From contig NZ_PDJH01000001.1 of assembly GCF_002564025.1 (NCBI RefSeq), positions 2,418,001 through 2,482,000 on the forward strand: DNA of 64,000 bases, in the 5' to 3' direction. The stretch is from Flavimobilis soli (GTDB lineage Bacteria > Actinomycetota > Actinomycetes > Actinomycetales > Cellulomonadaceae). The notes below the pieces were generated by a model that was not told the DNA's origin, did not search any database, and saw only the letters and a list, made by a program, of their open reading frames with translations. This document shows positions 1-8,013 of this stretch, piece by piece. The position numbers were made by a program, and so were the translations under genes. The first letter of the stretch is position 1, and each line of letters starts with the position of its first letter.

Positions 1-1523
<1,523 letters not shown>

Positions 1524-1563
1524 CGGGCGTCCGAACCCCTCGGAAAATTGTCGTGACCGGAGC

Positions 1564-1593
1564 GTGACATTTCTTCACCCGATGGGGTACCTT
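1564..1593 (+). promoter_or_regulatory. Probable promoter of the riboswitch-NlpC transcript
   Basis: GTGACA at 1564-1569 and TACCTT at 1588-1593, spaced by 18 bases, fit an actinobacterial vegetative promoter. Transcription would start near 1600, just before the riboswitch. Confidence 0.5.
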
Positions 1594-1636
1594 CGATCTG
1601 GCTTCAACCGGAACCCCGGTAGAGGCTCACCCGCAG

Positions 1637-1799
1637 ACGCCGAGCTCTGCCACTGCGGGTGACGCACCAAGACCGCTGGCAGAGGCGGGGGAACCACCAA
1701 CGGCTCCAGCACCACCGGAGCCTTGGGGTGAAGTCGGCCGGTTCGCCGGTCGGCCGGGCAGCTCTCTAGCCCGAACCCGACAGCTAACTTCGTAGGCGT
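1637..1799 (+). ncRNA. c-di-AMP riboswitch (ydaO-yuaA type)
   Basis: The region carries the conserved ydaO blocks in order: GGCAGAGGCGGGGGAACC near 1678-1695, GGGGTGAAGTCGG near 1725-1737 and CCGAACCCGACAGCTAAC near 1771-1788, then GTAGGCG. ACGCC at 1637-1641 can pair with GGCGT at 1795-1799 as the closing P1 stem. In actinobacteria this class senses cyclic di-AMP and sits before cell-wall hydrolase genes, as here before an NlpC/P60 gene. Only about 20 nt separate P1 from the start codon, so there is no room for a downstream terminator; control is likely at the ribosome site (1804-1810) or through a stem within the aptamer. Confidence 0.88.
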
Positions 1800-1819
1800 T
1801 CATGGAGAGGCACTACCAC

Positions 1820-2614
1820 GTGACGATCAGCACGACTCGCGCAAAGCACCGCGCGGCCCGTCGCCCCATCAGCCAGGTCATCGTCGACGCGGCGGGGGAC
1901 AACCTCAGCACCGCGGGGAAGCGCACCGTCGCCGTCGCCGCGACCTCCGGACTCCTCGTCTCGATGCTCGGCACCTCTGCCAGCGCCGCCACCGACTCCA
2001 AGGTGTCGATCGGCACGGCAGATGTCTCGGCTCTCACGTCGCAGGCTCGCGCGCAGCTGCAGGCGGCCCCCGCTGTCACGGTCGCCGACGCGTCGTGGTC
2101 CGTCTCGGCCGCCAAGGTCAAGCCGGTCAAGGTCAAGCCGGCCCCCGAGGTCCGCCAGACCGTCGAGGCTCCCCGCGTCAACGAGGCCGCTTCCCGCAGC
2201 CAGGCGCGCACCGCCGTCGAGAACAACAACAGCCAGGCGGCCCCGAAGGCCGAGAAGAAGACCGCGCCTCCCGCTGCGGCTTCCGGCTCCGCGGTCATCG
2301 AGATCGCGTCCCGCTACGTCGGCGTCCCGTACGTCTACGGCGGCACGACGCCGAACGGCTTCGACTGCTCCGGCTTCACGAGCTACGTGTACGCGCAGCT
2401 CGGCATCAACCTCCCGCGCAGCTCGGGTGCCCAGCGCTCGGTCGGCACGGTCGTCCCGCGCAGCCAGGCCAAGCCAGGCGACCTCATCTGGACCCCCGGT
2501 CACGTGGCGATCTACGCCGGTGGCAACACCCAGATCGACGCCCCGCGCCCGGGCAAGACGATCCAGTTCCGCAAGATCTGGCAGTCGAACCCGACGTTCA
2601 TCCGCATCGGCTGA
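1820..2614 (+). CDS. Secreted NlpC/P60 (C40) peptidoglycan endopeptidase
   Basis: Protein of 264 aa. The N-terminus is basic, followed by a hydrophobic segment (AVAATSGLLVSMLGTSASAA) that reads as a long signal peptide. A Val/Lys/Pro and Ala-rich linker runs to about residue 155, and an NlpC/P60 domain fills the rest. The catalytic cysteine is in NGFDCSGFTSY and the probable histidine in PGHVAIYAG. Such enzymes cleave the D-Glu to diamino-acid bond of stem peptides. GTG at 1820 is chosen because GGAGAGG at 1804-1810 is well spaced; the ATG at 1802 would overlap that site. Control by the upstream c-di-AMP riboswitch is expected. A terminator follows. Confidence 0.9.
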   Translation: MTISTTRAKHRAARRPISQVIVDAAGDNLSTAGKRTVAVAATSGLLVSMLGTSASAATDSKVSIGTADVSALTSQARAQLQAAPAVTVADASWSVSAAKVKPVKVKPAPEVRQTVEAPRVNEAASRSQARTAVENNNSQAAPKAEKKTAPPAAASGSAVIEIASRYVGVPYVYGGTTPNGFDCSGFTSYVYAQLGINLPRSSGAQRSVGTVVPRSQAKPGDLIWTPGHVAIYAGGNTQIDAPRPGKTIQFRKIWQSNPTFIRIG

Positions 2615-2633
2615 GCATCGAGACAGCTCGACG

Positions 2634-2668
2634 AAGGCCCGGACCGCACCTGACGGTCCGGGCCTTTG
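2634..2668 (+). terminator. Rho-independent terminator after the NlpC/P60 gene
   Basis: A 12-bp stem AGGCCCGGACCG / CGGTCCGGGCCT with a 7-nt loop is followed by TT. It lies 20 nt after the stop codon. Confidence 0.8.
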
Positions 2669-2777
2669 TCATGCCCGGCGTGCAACCGGCGCCCGCTAGC
2701 GCCGGGCCCGACCCGCGCGGCCCGATATCAGGGGTGAGACCCGCGCCCAGCAGGGCATAGGCGTGGTGATGAGAGGG

Positions 2778-2815
2778 TAAAGTCGAAGCACGGTCGGCGC
2801 GACGAGCGCCGACCG
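2778..2815 (+). promoter_or_regulatory. -10 box and 5' UTR hairpin of the universal stress gene
   Basis: A TAAAGT -10-like box at 2778-2783 is followed by a perfect 10-bp hairpin, CGGTCGGCGC (2791-2800) and GCGCCGACCG (2806-2815), with loop GACGA. The hairpin would form at the 5' end of the usp mRNA, about 25 nt before the start codon, and could affect stability or translation. Confidence 0.5.
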
Positions 2816-2839
2816 CGGAACTCAGAGAGGAGCTCGCAG

Positions 2840-3829
2840 ATGACGCACCGTGACGTGGTCCTGGTGGGGGTGGACGGTTCCTCGCCGAGCCTGCACGCGC
2901 TCGACTGGGCCGCTGCCCAGGCGCTCCGCCTCGGATGGCCGCTGCACGTGGTCTGCGCCTACTCTCTTCCGTCCTTCACCGCCGCGAGCCTCGACGGCGG
3001 CTACGCCGCTCTCGACGACACGGCGATCCTCGACGGCGCCAAGGCCGTTCTCGAAGAGGCCAAGGCGCGCGCCGAGGCAACCGGCGTCGAGGTACGGGCA
3101 TCCGTGACGACCGGCGACCCCGCTGGCGTCCTCGTCGACCTGTCCCGCGAGCACCGCCTCGTCGTCGTCGGTACCCGCGGGCACGGAGGCTTCGCCGGCC
3201 GCCTGCTCGGCACCGTCTCCTCCGCGCTGCCCGCCCACAGTCACTGCCCGACCGTGGTCGTGCCCTACCTGGGTGAGGACGGCGAGCGCACCGCGATCTC
3301 CTCCGTCGCGTCCAACGCGGGCCTCGAGCCGGTCGACCAGCGCCCGCTGTTCCCCATCCGTCGCATCGTCGTCGGCATGGACGGGTCACCGACCGCCGAG
3401 GGCGCCATCCGTGCAGCCCTGCGCCAGCAGAAGATCTGGGACTGCGAGCTCGTCGCCGTCGCCGGTGTCCCCGTGGGTGCGGGAGCGGGCATGCTCGCCT
3501 GGCTCCCGGCCGCTGTCGACCACGAGGCCGTCCTCGCGGACGTCGCCGAGGGCCTCAACGTCATCGTCGACCGTGTCCTGCAGGACTTCCCGGGGCAGAA
3601 GGTCCGCCGGATCGTCCTCGACGGCACGGGCGCCGAGCTGCTCACCGAGTTCTCGACCGCGGCCGACCTCGTCGTCGTCGGCTCACGCGGTCGCGGGGGC
3701 TTCGCGGGCCTGCTCCTCGGTTCGACGTCGCAGGCGGTGCTGCACCACGCCAAGTGCCCGGTCATGGTCGTCACCAAGAAGTCGAACGACGCCGTCCCGT
3801 CGTCCCAGAGCGCCGGCTCGCCCGGCTGA
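2840..3829 (+). CDS. Tandem-domain universal stress protein (UspA family)
   Basis: Protein of 329 aa with two Usp folds, about residues 1-150 and 172-315. Each ends in the ATP-binding signature G-x2-G-x9-G-(S/T): GTRGHGGFAGRLLGTVSS in the first and GSRGRGGFAGLLLGSTSQ in the second, so both halves look able to bind ATP. In mycobacteria and relatives, tandem Usp proteins are linked to hypoxia and stationary-phase survival. GAGAGGAG before the ATG is a good ribosome site. The gene is monocistronic; about 160 bases of apparently noncoding sequence separate it from the convergent ddaH. The specific stress is unknown. Confidence 0.92.
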   Translation: MTHRDVVLVGVDGSSPSLHALDWAAAQALRLGWPLHVVCAYSLPSFTAASLDGGYAALDDTAILDGAKAVLEEAKARAEATGVEVRASVTTGDPAGVLVDLSREHRLVVVGTRGHGGFAGRLLGTVSSALPAHSHCPTVVVPYLGEDGERTAISSVASNAGLEPVDQRPLFPIRRIVVGMDGSPTAEGAIRAALRQQKIWDCELVAVAGVPVGAGAGMLAWLPAAVDHEAVLADVAEGLNVIVDRVLQDFPGQKVRRIVLDGTGAELLTEFSTAADLVVVGSRGRGGFAGLLLGSTSQAVLHHAKCPVMVVTKKSNDAVPSSQSAGSPG

Positions 3830-3993
3830 CGGGCGCTAGCACCCCTCAGCGTGCGCGGCCTCGTCAAGCAGGAGAGGGGCGAGCCCATGCTGGGGGCACC
3901 TCGGTCCACGTGCCCTCGTCAGGCAGGGGAGAGGCGCGCCCCGCATGGCACGACGCTCGGCGCGAGCGCGCCGTGGCCCCGATAAGTCGCTGC

Positions 3994-4806
3994 TCAGCCG
4001 CGCAGGACGAGCGTGCAGCACTTGGCCCCGCCACCACCGAGCAGCAGCTCGGGGAGGTCGACCGGGACGGGCGTGTAGCCGCGCTCCTCGAGCGCGCCGG
4101 CGAGGCGCGGCGCGCGCGCCGACATGACGATGTGCTCGCCGTCGCTCACCGCGTTGAGACCGAGCACCGCCGCGTCCTCCTCCGTCGCGAGCAGCGCGTC
4201 GGGGAAGAGGTCCCGCAGGCGCTCCTGCGACGGGCCGCTGAATGCGCCCGGCAGGTAGGCGACGTCGACCTCCGGGCCCCCGTCGAGCCCCTTGAGCACC
4301 ATGAGCGCGGTGTCGAGGTGGTAGAAGCGCGGGTCGACGAGCTCGAGCGTCACAGCCTCGCGCCCGAGGACGGCGCTCGCCTCGGCGTGCGCCTCGCGCG
4401 ACGTGCGCAGGCCGGTCCCGGCGAGCAGCAGGTCACCCACGAGGAGGAGGTCGCCCTCGCCCTCGTTCGTCTCGGCGGCCTCGTGCGGGTGGAAGCCGAG
4501 CTCGGCCAGGCGCGCGAGGTACGCGGGCCCCTCGGCCGCGCGCTCGACGTGCGAGAACTTGGCCTCGTACGCGACGCCGTCGACGACCGTCGCGCCGTTG
4601 GCGGCGTAGACCATGTCCGGCAGCCCGGGGAGCGGGTCGATCAGCTCGACCGTGTGCCCGAGGTCCCTGTGGACGTCGCGCAGCCGCTCCCACTCGGCGA
4701 CGGCCTTCGCCTGGTCCACCGGCACGGAGGTGTCCATCCACGGGTTGATCTCGTACGACACGGTGAAGTAGGTCGGCGGGCACATGAGATAGCGGGCCAC
4801 CGTCAC
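3994..4806 (-). CDS. Dimethylargininase / amidinotransferase-superfamily hydrolase
   Basis: Protein of 270 aa beginning MTVARYLMCPPTYFTVSYEI. The amidinotransferase (GME) fold is suggested by the substrate-side ANGATVVDG, the catalytic histidine motif FYHLDTALMVL and the C-terminal cysteine motif GGGGAKCCTL. Closest families are N,N-dimethylarginine dimethylaminohydrolase (citrulline plus dimethylamine) and related arginine or ornithine amidino hydrolases. GTG at 4806 overlaps the TGA of the upstream gene by 4 bases, giving translational coupling, and a GAGGGAG lies just upstream. The exact substrate is uncertain. Confidence 0.78.
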   Translation of the reverse strand: MTVARYLMCPPTYFTVSYEINPWMDTSVPVDQAKAVAEWERLRDVHRDLGHTVELIDPLPGLPDMVYAANGATVVDGVAYEAKFSHVERAAEGPAYLARLAELGFHPHEAAETNEGEGDLLLVGDLLLAGTGLRTSREAHAEASAVLGREAVTLELVDPRFYHLDTALMVLKGLDGGPEVDVAYLPGAFSGPSQERLRDLFPDALLATEEDAAVLGLNAVSDGEHIVMSARAPRLAGALEERGYTPVPVDLPELLLGGGGAKCCTLVLRG

Positions 4807-5543
4807 GCTCCCTCGACCTGGCGCGACGCGTCCGCCGGAGGCGCCGGCTCGACGACGCGCGCCGGCTCTCCGACGCGCAGGGGCGGTGGGCCGAACGCCC
4901 CTGCCGCCTGTCGGACGACACCCTTGGCGAGCGCACGGCCGCCGATCGCCCCGACCGCGGCGCCGACGCCGAACGGCACGAGCCGCCCGAGCGCGAGGCC
5001 CGACTGCTTCGCGAGGTAGCGCTTGAGGAAGCGTCCCGTGAGCACCTTGTTGACGCGCTTGATCGTGTTCGACGGCGCGGCCGCGACCAGGACGCGACCC
5101 CACGCGACCGGGCTGATGCCCGCGGACGTGAGCGCCTTGGTGCCGTCCTCGCCGAGGACCGTCGCCAGGACGAGCGCCCGTCGCCGCTCGACGTCGTCGA
5201 CCGCGATGCCGTGCACGTCCGCGACCGCGAGCGTGTACGCGGCCGACGCCGCGAAGAAGGCCGCGAGGTCGCTGACCGTGAGCGCGGCAGCGGTTGCGGT
5301 GCCGACCGCCGGGACGGCGGCCGCCGCGCCGACGGCTGCCCCGGTCGAGGTGACGACGCGGAGGAGCTCCTTCTCGAGGAGCGCGAGGATCTGCTCGGCG
5401 TTCGCCTCGGGGTTGCGTGCCGTCAGCCGGTCGACGTGCGCGCGGATCACGGGCGACGGGACCCGGATCGCCTTGTCGAGAGCGGCCTCGAGCGCGGTGC
5501 GGTCGTCGGGGCCCGTCCCGGAGATCTGCGCGGCGGGGGCCAT
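4803..5543 (-). CDS. Conserved hypothetical protein with hydrophobic central region
   Basis: Protein of 246 aa, not firmly recognised. The N-terminal third is charged (RTALEAALDKAIRVPSPVIR). Residues about 65-105 form an Ala/Val-rich membrane-active stretch containing GAAVGAAAAVPAVGTATAAA. A glycine-rich hydrophobic hairpin follows near residue 190 (FGVGAAVGAIGGRALAKG), and the C-terminal tail is Pro-rich. The pattern is reminiscent of EcsC-like proteins, but I would not assign that. The ATG lies 2 bases after the osmC stop and the stop overlaps the ddaH start, so the three minus-strand genes probably form one transcript. Confidence 0.7.
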   Translation of the reverse strand: MAPAAQISGTGPDDRTALEAALDKAIRVPSPVIRAHVDRLTARNPEANAEQILALLEKELLRVVTSTGAAVGAAAAVPAVGTATAAALTVSDLAAFFAASAAYTLAVADVHGIAVDDVERRRALVLATVLGEDGTKALTSAGISPVAWGRVLVAAAPSNTIKRVNKVLTGRFLKRYLAKQSGLALGRLVPFGVGAAVGAIGGRALAKGVVRQAAGAFGPPPLRVGEPARVVEPAPPADASRQVEGA

Positions 5544-5545
5544 CG

Positions 5546-6055
5546 TCAGATGCCGTCCTCGGACGTGTGGGCGACCGTCTCGCCCGAGGCCTCGTCGATG
5601 ACGCTCAGGGTGACGGTCGCGCCGGACTTGATCGTGCGGCCGACCGTGCAGCTCGCGTCGATCGCACGGCTGACGACGGTCAGCAGGCGGTCGCGGGCGT
5701 CGGGCTCGAGGGCGGAGAGGTCCACCTCGAGCTTCTCGACGAGCTCGGTGTAGCGCTCCTCCTCGACGTTCTTCACGGACGTGACGTCGATGCGTGCCTT
5801 GTAGTCCGGGCCGAGGCGTCGCGCGAACGAGACGTCGGAGGACAGGCCCGTGCAGCCGACGAGCGCGAGCTTGAGGAGCTCGCCCGGGGTGAAGCGGCCG
5901 TCATGCTCCGTCGAGCCGATCGCGACGCGGGCACCGCGGCCGTTGAAGCCGGCGTACTGGCGGGGGCCGACGCGCTCGATCCAGACGGCGTCGGGGGCGA
6001 CGGCAGGGACGGATTCCTCGGCGAGGGCGGCAGCGAGAGCGGGGTCGATGGTCAT
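5546..6055 (-). CDS. OsmC-family protein
   Basis: Protein of 169 aa with the OsmC/Ohr fold: HDGRFTPGELLKLALVGCTGLS carries the first redox cysteine, and SRAIDASCTVGRTIKSGATV the second near the C-terminus. Members reduce organic hydroperoxides using paired cysteines. This protein has the general OsmC layout rather than clear Ohr features. The ATG at 6055 (MTIDPALAAA) is chosen; an in-frame GTG at 6088 would add 11 residues, and neither start has a strong ribosome site. It is the first gene of the OsmC / hypothetical / ddaH run. Confidence 0.82.
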   Translation of the reverse strand: MTIDPALAAALAEESVPAVAPDAVWIERVGPRQYAGFNGRGARVAIGSTEHDGRFTPGELLKLALVGCTGLSSDVSFARRLGPDYKARIDVTSVKNVEEERYTELVEKLEVDLSALEPDARDRLLTVVSRAIDASCTVGRTIKSGATVTLSVIDEASGETVAHTSEDGI

Positions 6056-6128
6056 GGGCTCAGTTTTCCACGGCCCTGCGACGTGCACCGATCGGCTGGC
6101 CTGTGCTCCCGACAGGAGAGACCGGGCG

Positions 6129-6617
6129 TCAGTCGTCGAGCGCGGCGAGCCAGGTGGCGAGGATGCGTTCGAGGTCGTCGGCGTCCTTCGACGGCAGGGC
6201 CGCCAGGAGGCGCGCCTCGTTGGCGAGGTGCTCGGTGAAGGCCGCGTCGATGAGGGCGCGGCCCTCAGGGGTGAGCGCGACGACGCGGCTGCGGCCGTCG
6301 CCGTCGGCTGGCCTGCGGGTGACGAGGCCTGCGGCAGCCAGCCGGTCGACGCGCTTCGTCATCGCACCGGTCGTGACCATCGTGTGCGCGCTCAGCTCGC
6401 CTGGGGTGCGTTCGAAGGGGGCGCCCGTGCGACGCAGGGTGGCGAGCACGTCGAACTCACCCTCGGTGAGTCCGTGGCGGCGGTACACGACCTCGAGGTG
6501 CTCGGTGAGGGCGTTGGCGAGCCGGTGGAGGCGGCCGAAGACGCCCTGGGGGCGCGGGTCGAGGTCGGGGCGCTCGCGGCGCCACTCGTCCTGGATGCGG
6601 GATACGTGGTCAGACAC
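6129..6617 (-). CDS. MarR-family transcriptional regulator
   Basis: Protein of 162 aa with a MarR winged helix: TEGEFDVLATLRRTGAPFER, the recognition helix region TTGAMTKRVDRLAAAGLVTR and the wing PADGDGRSRVVALT. It resembles the MarR protein at 42861-43457. GTG at 6617 lies 6 nt after TATTCT (6629-6624), consistent with a leaderless message. It is divergent from the EamA transporter, and two palindromic sites between them (6631-6642 and 6648-6665) are the likely operators, so it probably represses itself and the exporter until a ligand binds. Confidence 0.9.
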   Translation of the reverse strand: MSDHVSRIQDEWRRERPDLDPRPQGVFGRLHRLANALTEHLEVVYRRHGLTEGEFDVLATLRRTGAPFERTPGELSAHTMVTTGAMTKRVDRLAAAGLVTRRPADGDGRSRVVALTPEGRALIDAAFTEHLANEARLLAALPSKDADDLERILATWLAALDD

Positions 6618-6630
6618 ATGGACAGAATAC

Positions 6631-6665
6631 CTTCCGAGGAAGCAAACTATCTTCCATGGAAGATA
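6631..6665. promoter_or_regulatory. Two palindromic MarR-type operators between marR and eamA
   Basis: Site 1 is CTTCC-GA-GGAAG at 6631-6642. Site 2 is the perfect 18-bp palindrome TATCTTCCATGGAAGATA at 6648-6665. Their centres are exactly 20 bp apart, about two helical turns, so two dimers could sit on the same DNA face. Site 1 overlaps TACCTT (6628-6633), a probable eamA -10 box. Site 2 covers the eamA start codon. Confidence 0.75.
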
Positions 6666-7588
6666 ACCGTCGATGGATCGCCGTGACCGCGATCGCGCCC
6701 GTCCTCTGGGGCAGCACGTACTACCTCACCCACGCCGTCCTGCCCGACGGCGCACCGCTCTGGGGAGCGATCCTGCGCGGGCTCCCCGGCGGTCTCCTGC
6801 TCGTCGCCCTGCGCCGGAGTCTGCCGCGCGGCTCCTGGTGGTGGCGCGCCCCTGTGCTCGGCGCCCTCACGACCGGGCCGTTCTTCGTGCTCGTCTACGT
6901 CGCGGCGCAAGCGCTGCCCACAGGCGTCGCCTCGATGATCATGTCGCTCTCGCCCGTCGCGATGATGGCGCTCGGCTGGGGGCTCCTCGGCGAGCGCCCC
7001 GGCGCCGTCGCCGCGCTCGGCGCTGCCGTCGGGATCGGCGGAGCTGTGCTCATCCTCGCCGGCGGAGGAGGGGCGATCGACCCGTGGGGCGTCCTGGCGT
7101 CCATCGCGGGGCTCGTCATGTCGTCCGTCGGCTTCGTGCTCGCGCGCCGCTGGCGCACGGGCGTCGACCCGGTCGCCCTCACCTCGTGGCAGCTCGTCTC
7201 GAGCTCGCTCGTGCTCGTGCCCGTCGCGCTCCTCGTCGAGGGGGCGCCGCCCCGGCTCGACGGCGGTCAGGTCGTCGCGTTCGTCTACATGAGCGTCGTC
7301 GCGACCGGACTCGCGTACGTCGCGTGGAACCTGGGACTCGCGCACCTGCCCGCCGGGACGGTCGGCGTCGTCGGCCTGCTCAACCCGGTCACGGGCGTGC
7401 TGCTCGGCACCCTCGTCGGAGGGGAGTCGCTCACGATCCTCCAGGGCGTCGGCGTCGTCGCCGTGCTCGGGGGGATCGGTCTCGCGCAGGTGCGCGGAGC
7501 CGGACGGCGGGCCGAGGCCCGTGCGGTGCGCCTGGGCAGACTCGAACTGCCGACACCCGCTTTAGGAGAGCGGTGCTCTATCCACTGA
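6656..7588 (+). CDS. EamA/DMT-superfamily transporter
   Basis: Protein of 310 aa with about ten hydrophobic helices in two repeated EamA halves, starting MEDNRRWIAVTAIAPVLWGS and including AQALPTGVASMIMSLSPVAM. It resembles drug/metabolite exporters of the RhaT/PecM type; the substrate is unknown. The ATG lies at the centre of an 18-bp MarR-type operator and the gene is divergent from marR, so derepression by a ligand that is also exported is plausible. The last 20 codons, from about 7527, are read antisense through the tRNA-Arg gene, ending LELPTPALGERCSIH. Confidence 0.88.
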   Translation: MEDNRRWIAVTAIAPVLWGSTYYLTHAVLPDGAPLWGAILRGLPGGLLLVALRRSLPRGSWWWRAPVLGALTTGPFFVLVYVAAQALPTGVASMIMSLSPVAMMALGWGLLGERPGAVAALGAAVGIGGAVLILAGGGGAIDPWGVLASIAGLVMSSVGFVLARRWRTGVDPVALTSWQLVSSSLVLVPVALLVEGAPPRLDGGQVVAFVYMSVVATGLAYVAWNLGLAHLPAGTVGVVGLLNPVTGVLLGTLVGGESLTILQGVGVVAVLGGIGLAQVRGAGRRAEARAVRLGRLELPTPALGERCSIH

Positions 7589-7599
7589 GCTACAGACGC
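7527..7599 (-). tRNA. tRNA-Arg(CCT)
   Basis: The minus strand folds as a 73-nt cloverleaf: acceptor GCGTCTG pairs with CAGGCGC, the D arm contains AGCTCAGTGGATAGAGC, and the T arm contains GGCAGTTCGAGTCTGCC. The anticodon loop CTCCTAA gives anticodon CCT, which reads AGG. CCA is not encoded. The gene overlaps the 3' end of the convergent EamA reading frame by 62 bases. Confidence 0.95.
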
Positions 7600-7602
7600 A
7601 AT

Positions 7603-7621
7603 CCCGACCGTCGCGGTCGGG
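7603..7621. terminator. Short hairpin between eamA and the tRNA-Arg upstream side
   Basis: A 7-bp stem CCCGACC / GGTCGGG with loop GTCGC and no T-run. It could end the eamA message on the plus strand or lie in the 5' leader of the tRNA precursor on the minus strand. Confidence 0.4.
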
Positions 7622-7804
7622 CGTGACGAGCCTACTCGGTCGACCCTCGTGCCCCCGAATCCGCGCCCGTTTTCGGCGGGAGTTCACGACAGGATCGAAG
7701 GTCCCGTCGGAAACGACGGCGCGTCATCTCGACCGGTGTGACGCACCCGCGTGCCAGGCGTCTCAGGGCGACGACACCGGGAAGAACTCGCCGCTCGCAG
7801 CGCG

Positions 7805-7833
7805 TTGACACCGGGTGGACGAGCGTGCAAGAT
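7805..7833 (+). promoter_or_regulatory. Consensus-like promoter TTGACA-17-CAAGAT
   Basis: TTGACA at 7805-7810 and CAAGAT at 7828-7833 are spaced by 17 bases. It is the best -35/-10 pair I saw in the window. The predicted start of transcription, near 7839, coincides with an ATG. Confidence 0.55.
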
Positions 7834-7838
7834 CATCC

Positions 7839-7907
7839 ATGACGGCGCGCATCGCCTGCCCCCTGCGCGGTGCGCGCTGTCCCTCATTCTCGGCCCTCGA
7901 GCCGTGA
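7839..7907 (+). CDS. Candidate leaderless small ORF, 22 aa
   Basis: The frame MTARIACPLRGARCPSFSALEP begins exactly where the TTGACA-17-CAAGAT promoter should start transcription (5 bases after the -10 box). It ends in TGA about 105 bases before the start of the large helicase-like gene. It holds two Cys, three Arg and three Pro codons. The rest of 7622-8013 shows no other gene. Whether this is a leader peptide, a small protein or chance is unknown. Confidence 0.35.
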   Translation: MTARIACPLRGARCPSFSALEP

Positions 7908-8013
7908 CTCCCACCCTCCGAACGGCCGTGGAAGTCCCTTGTCTCGGGCCTCGCAGACAGCCCTGCGGCGCGTCACCCCCACTCTCACCCCGCTGCCGGT
8001 TAGCGTTTCCAAC

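Noticed and set aside
7527..7621. Integrated mobile element at tRNA-Arg
   Set aside because: No integrase, no repeat of the tRNA 3' end and no compositional shift were seen around the tRNA; the odd eamA end is reported instead.
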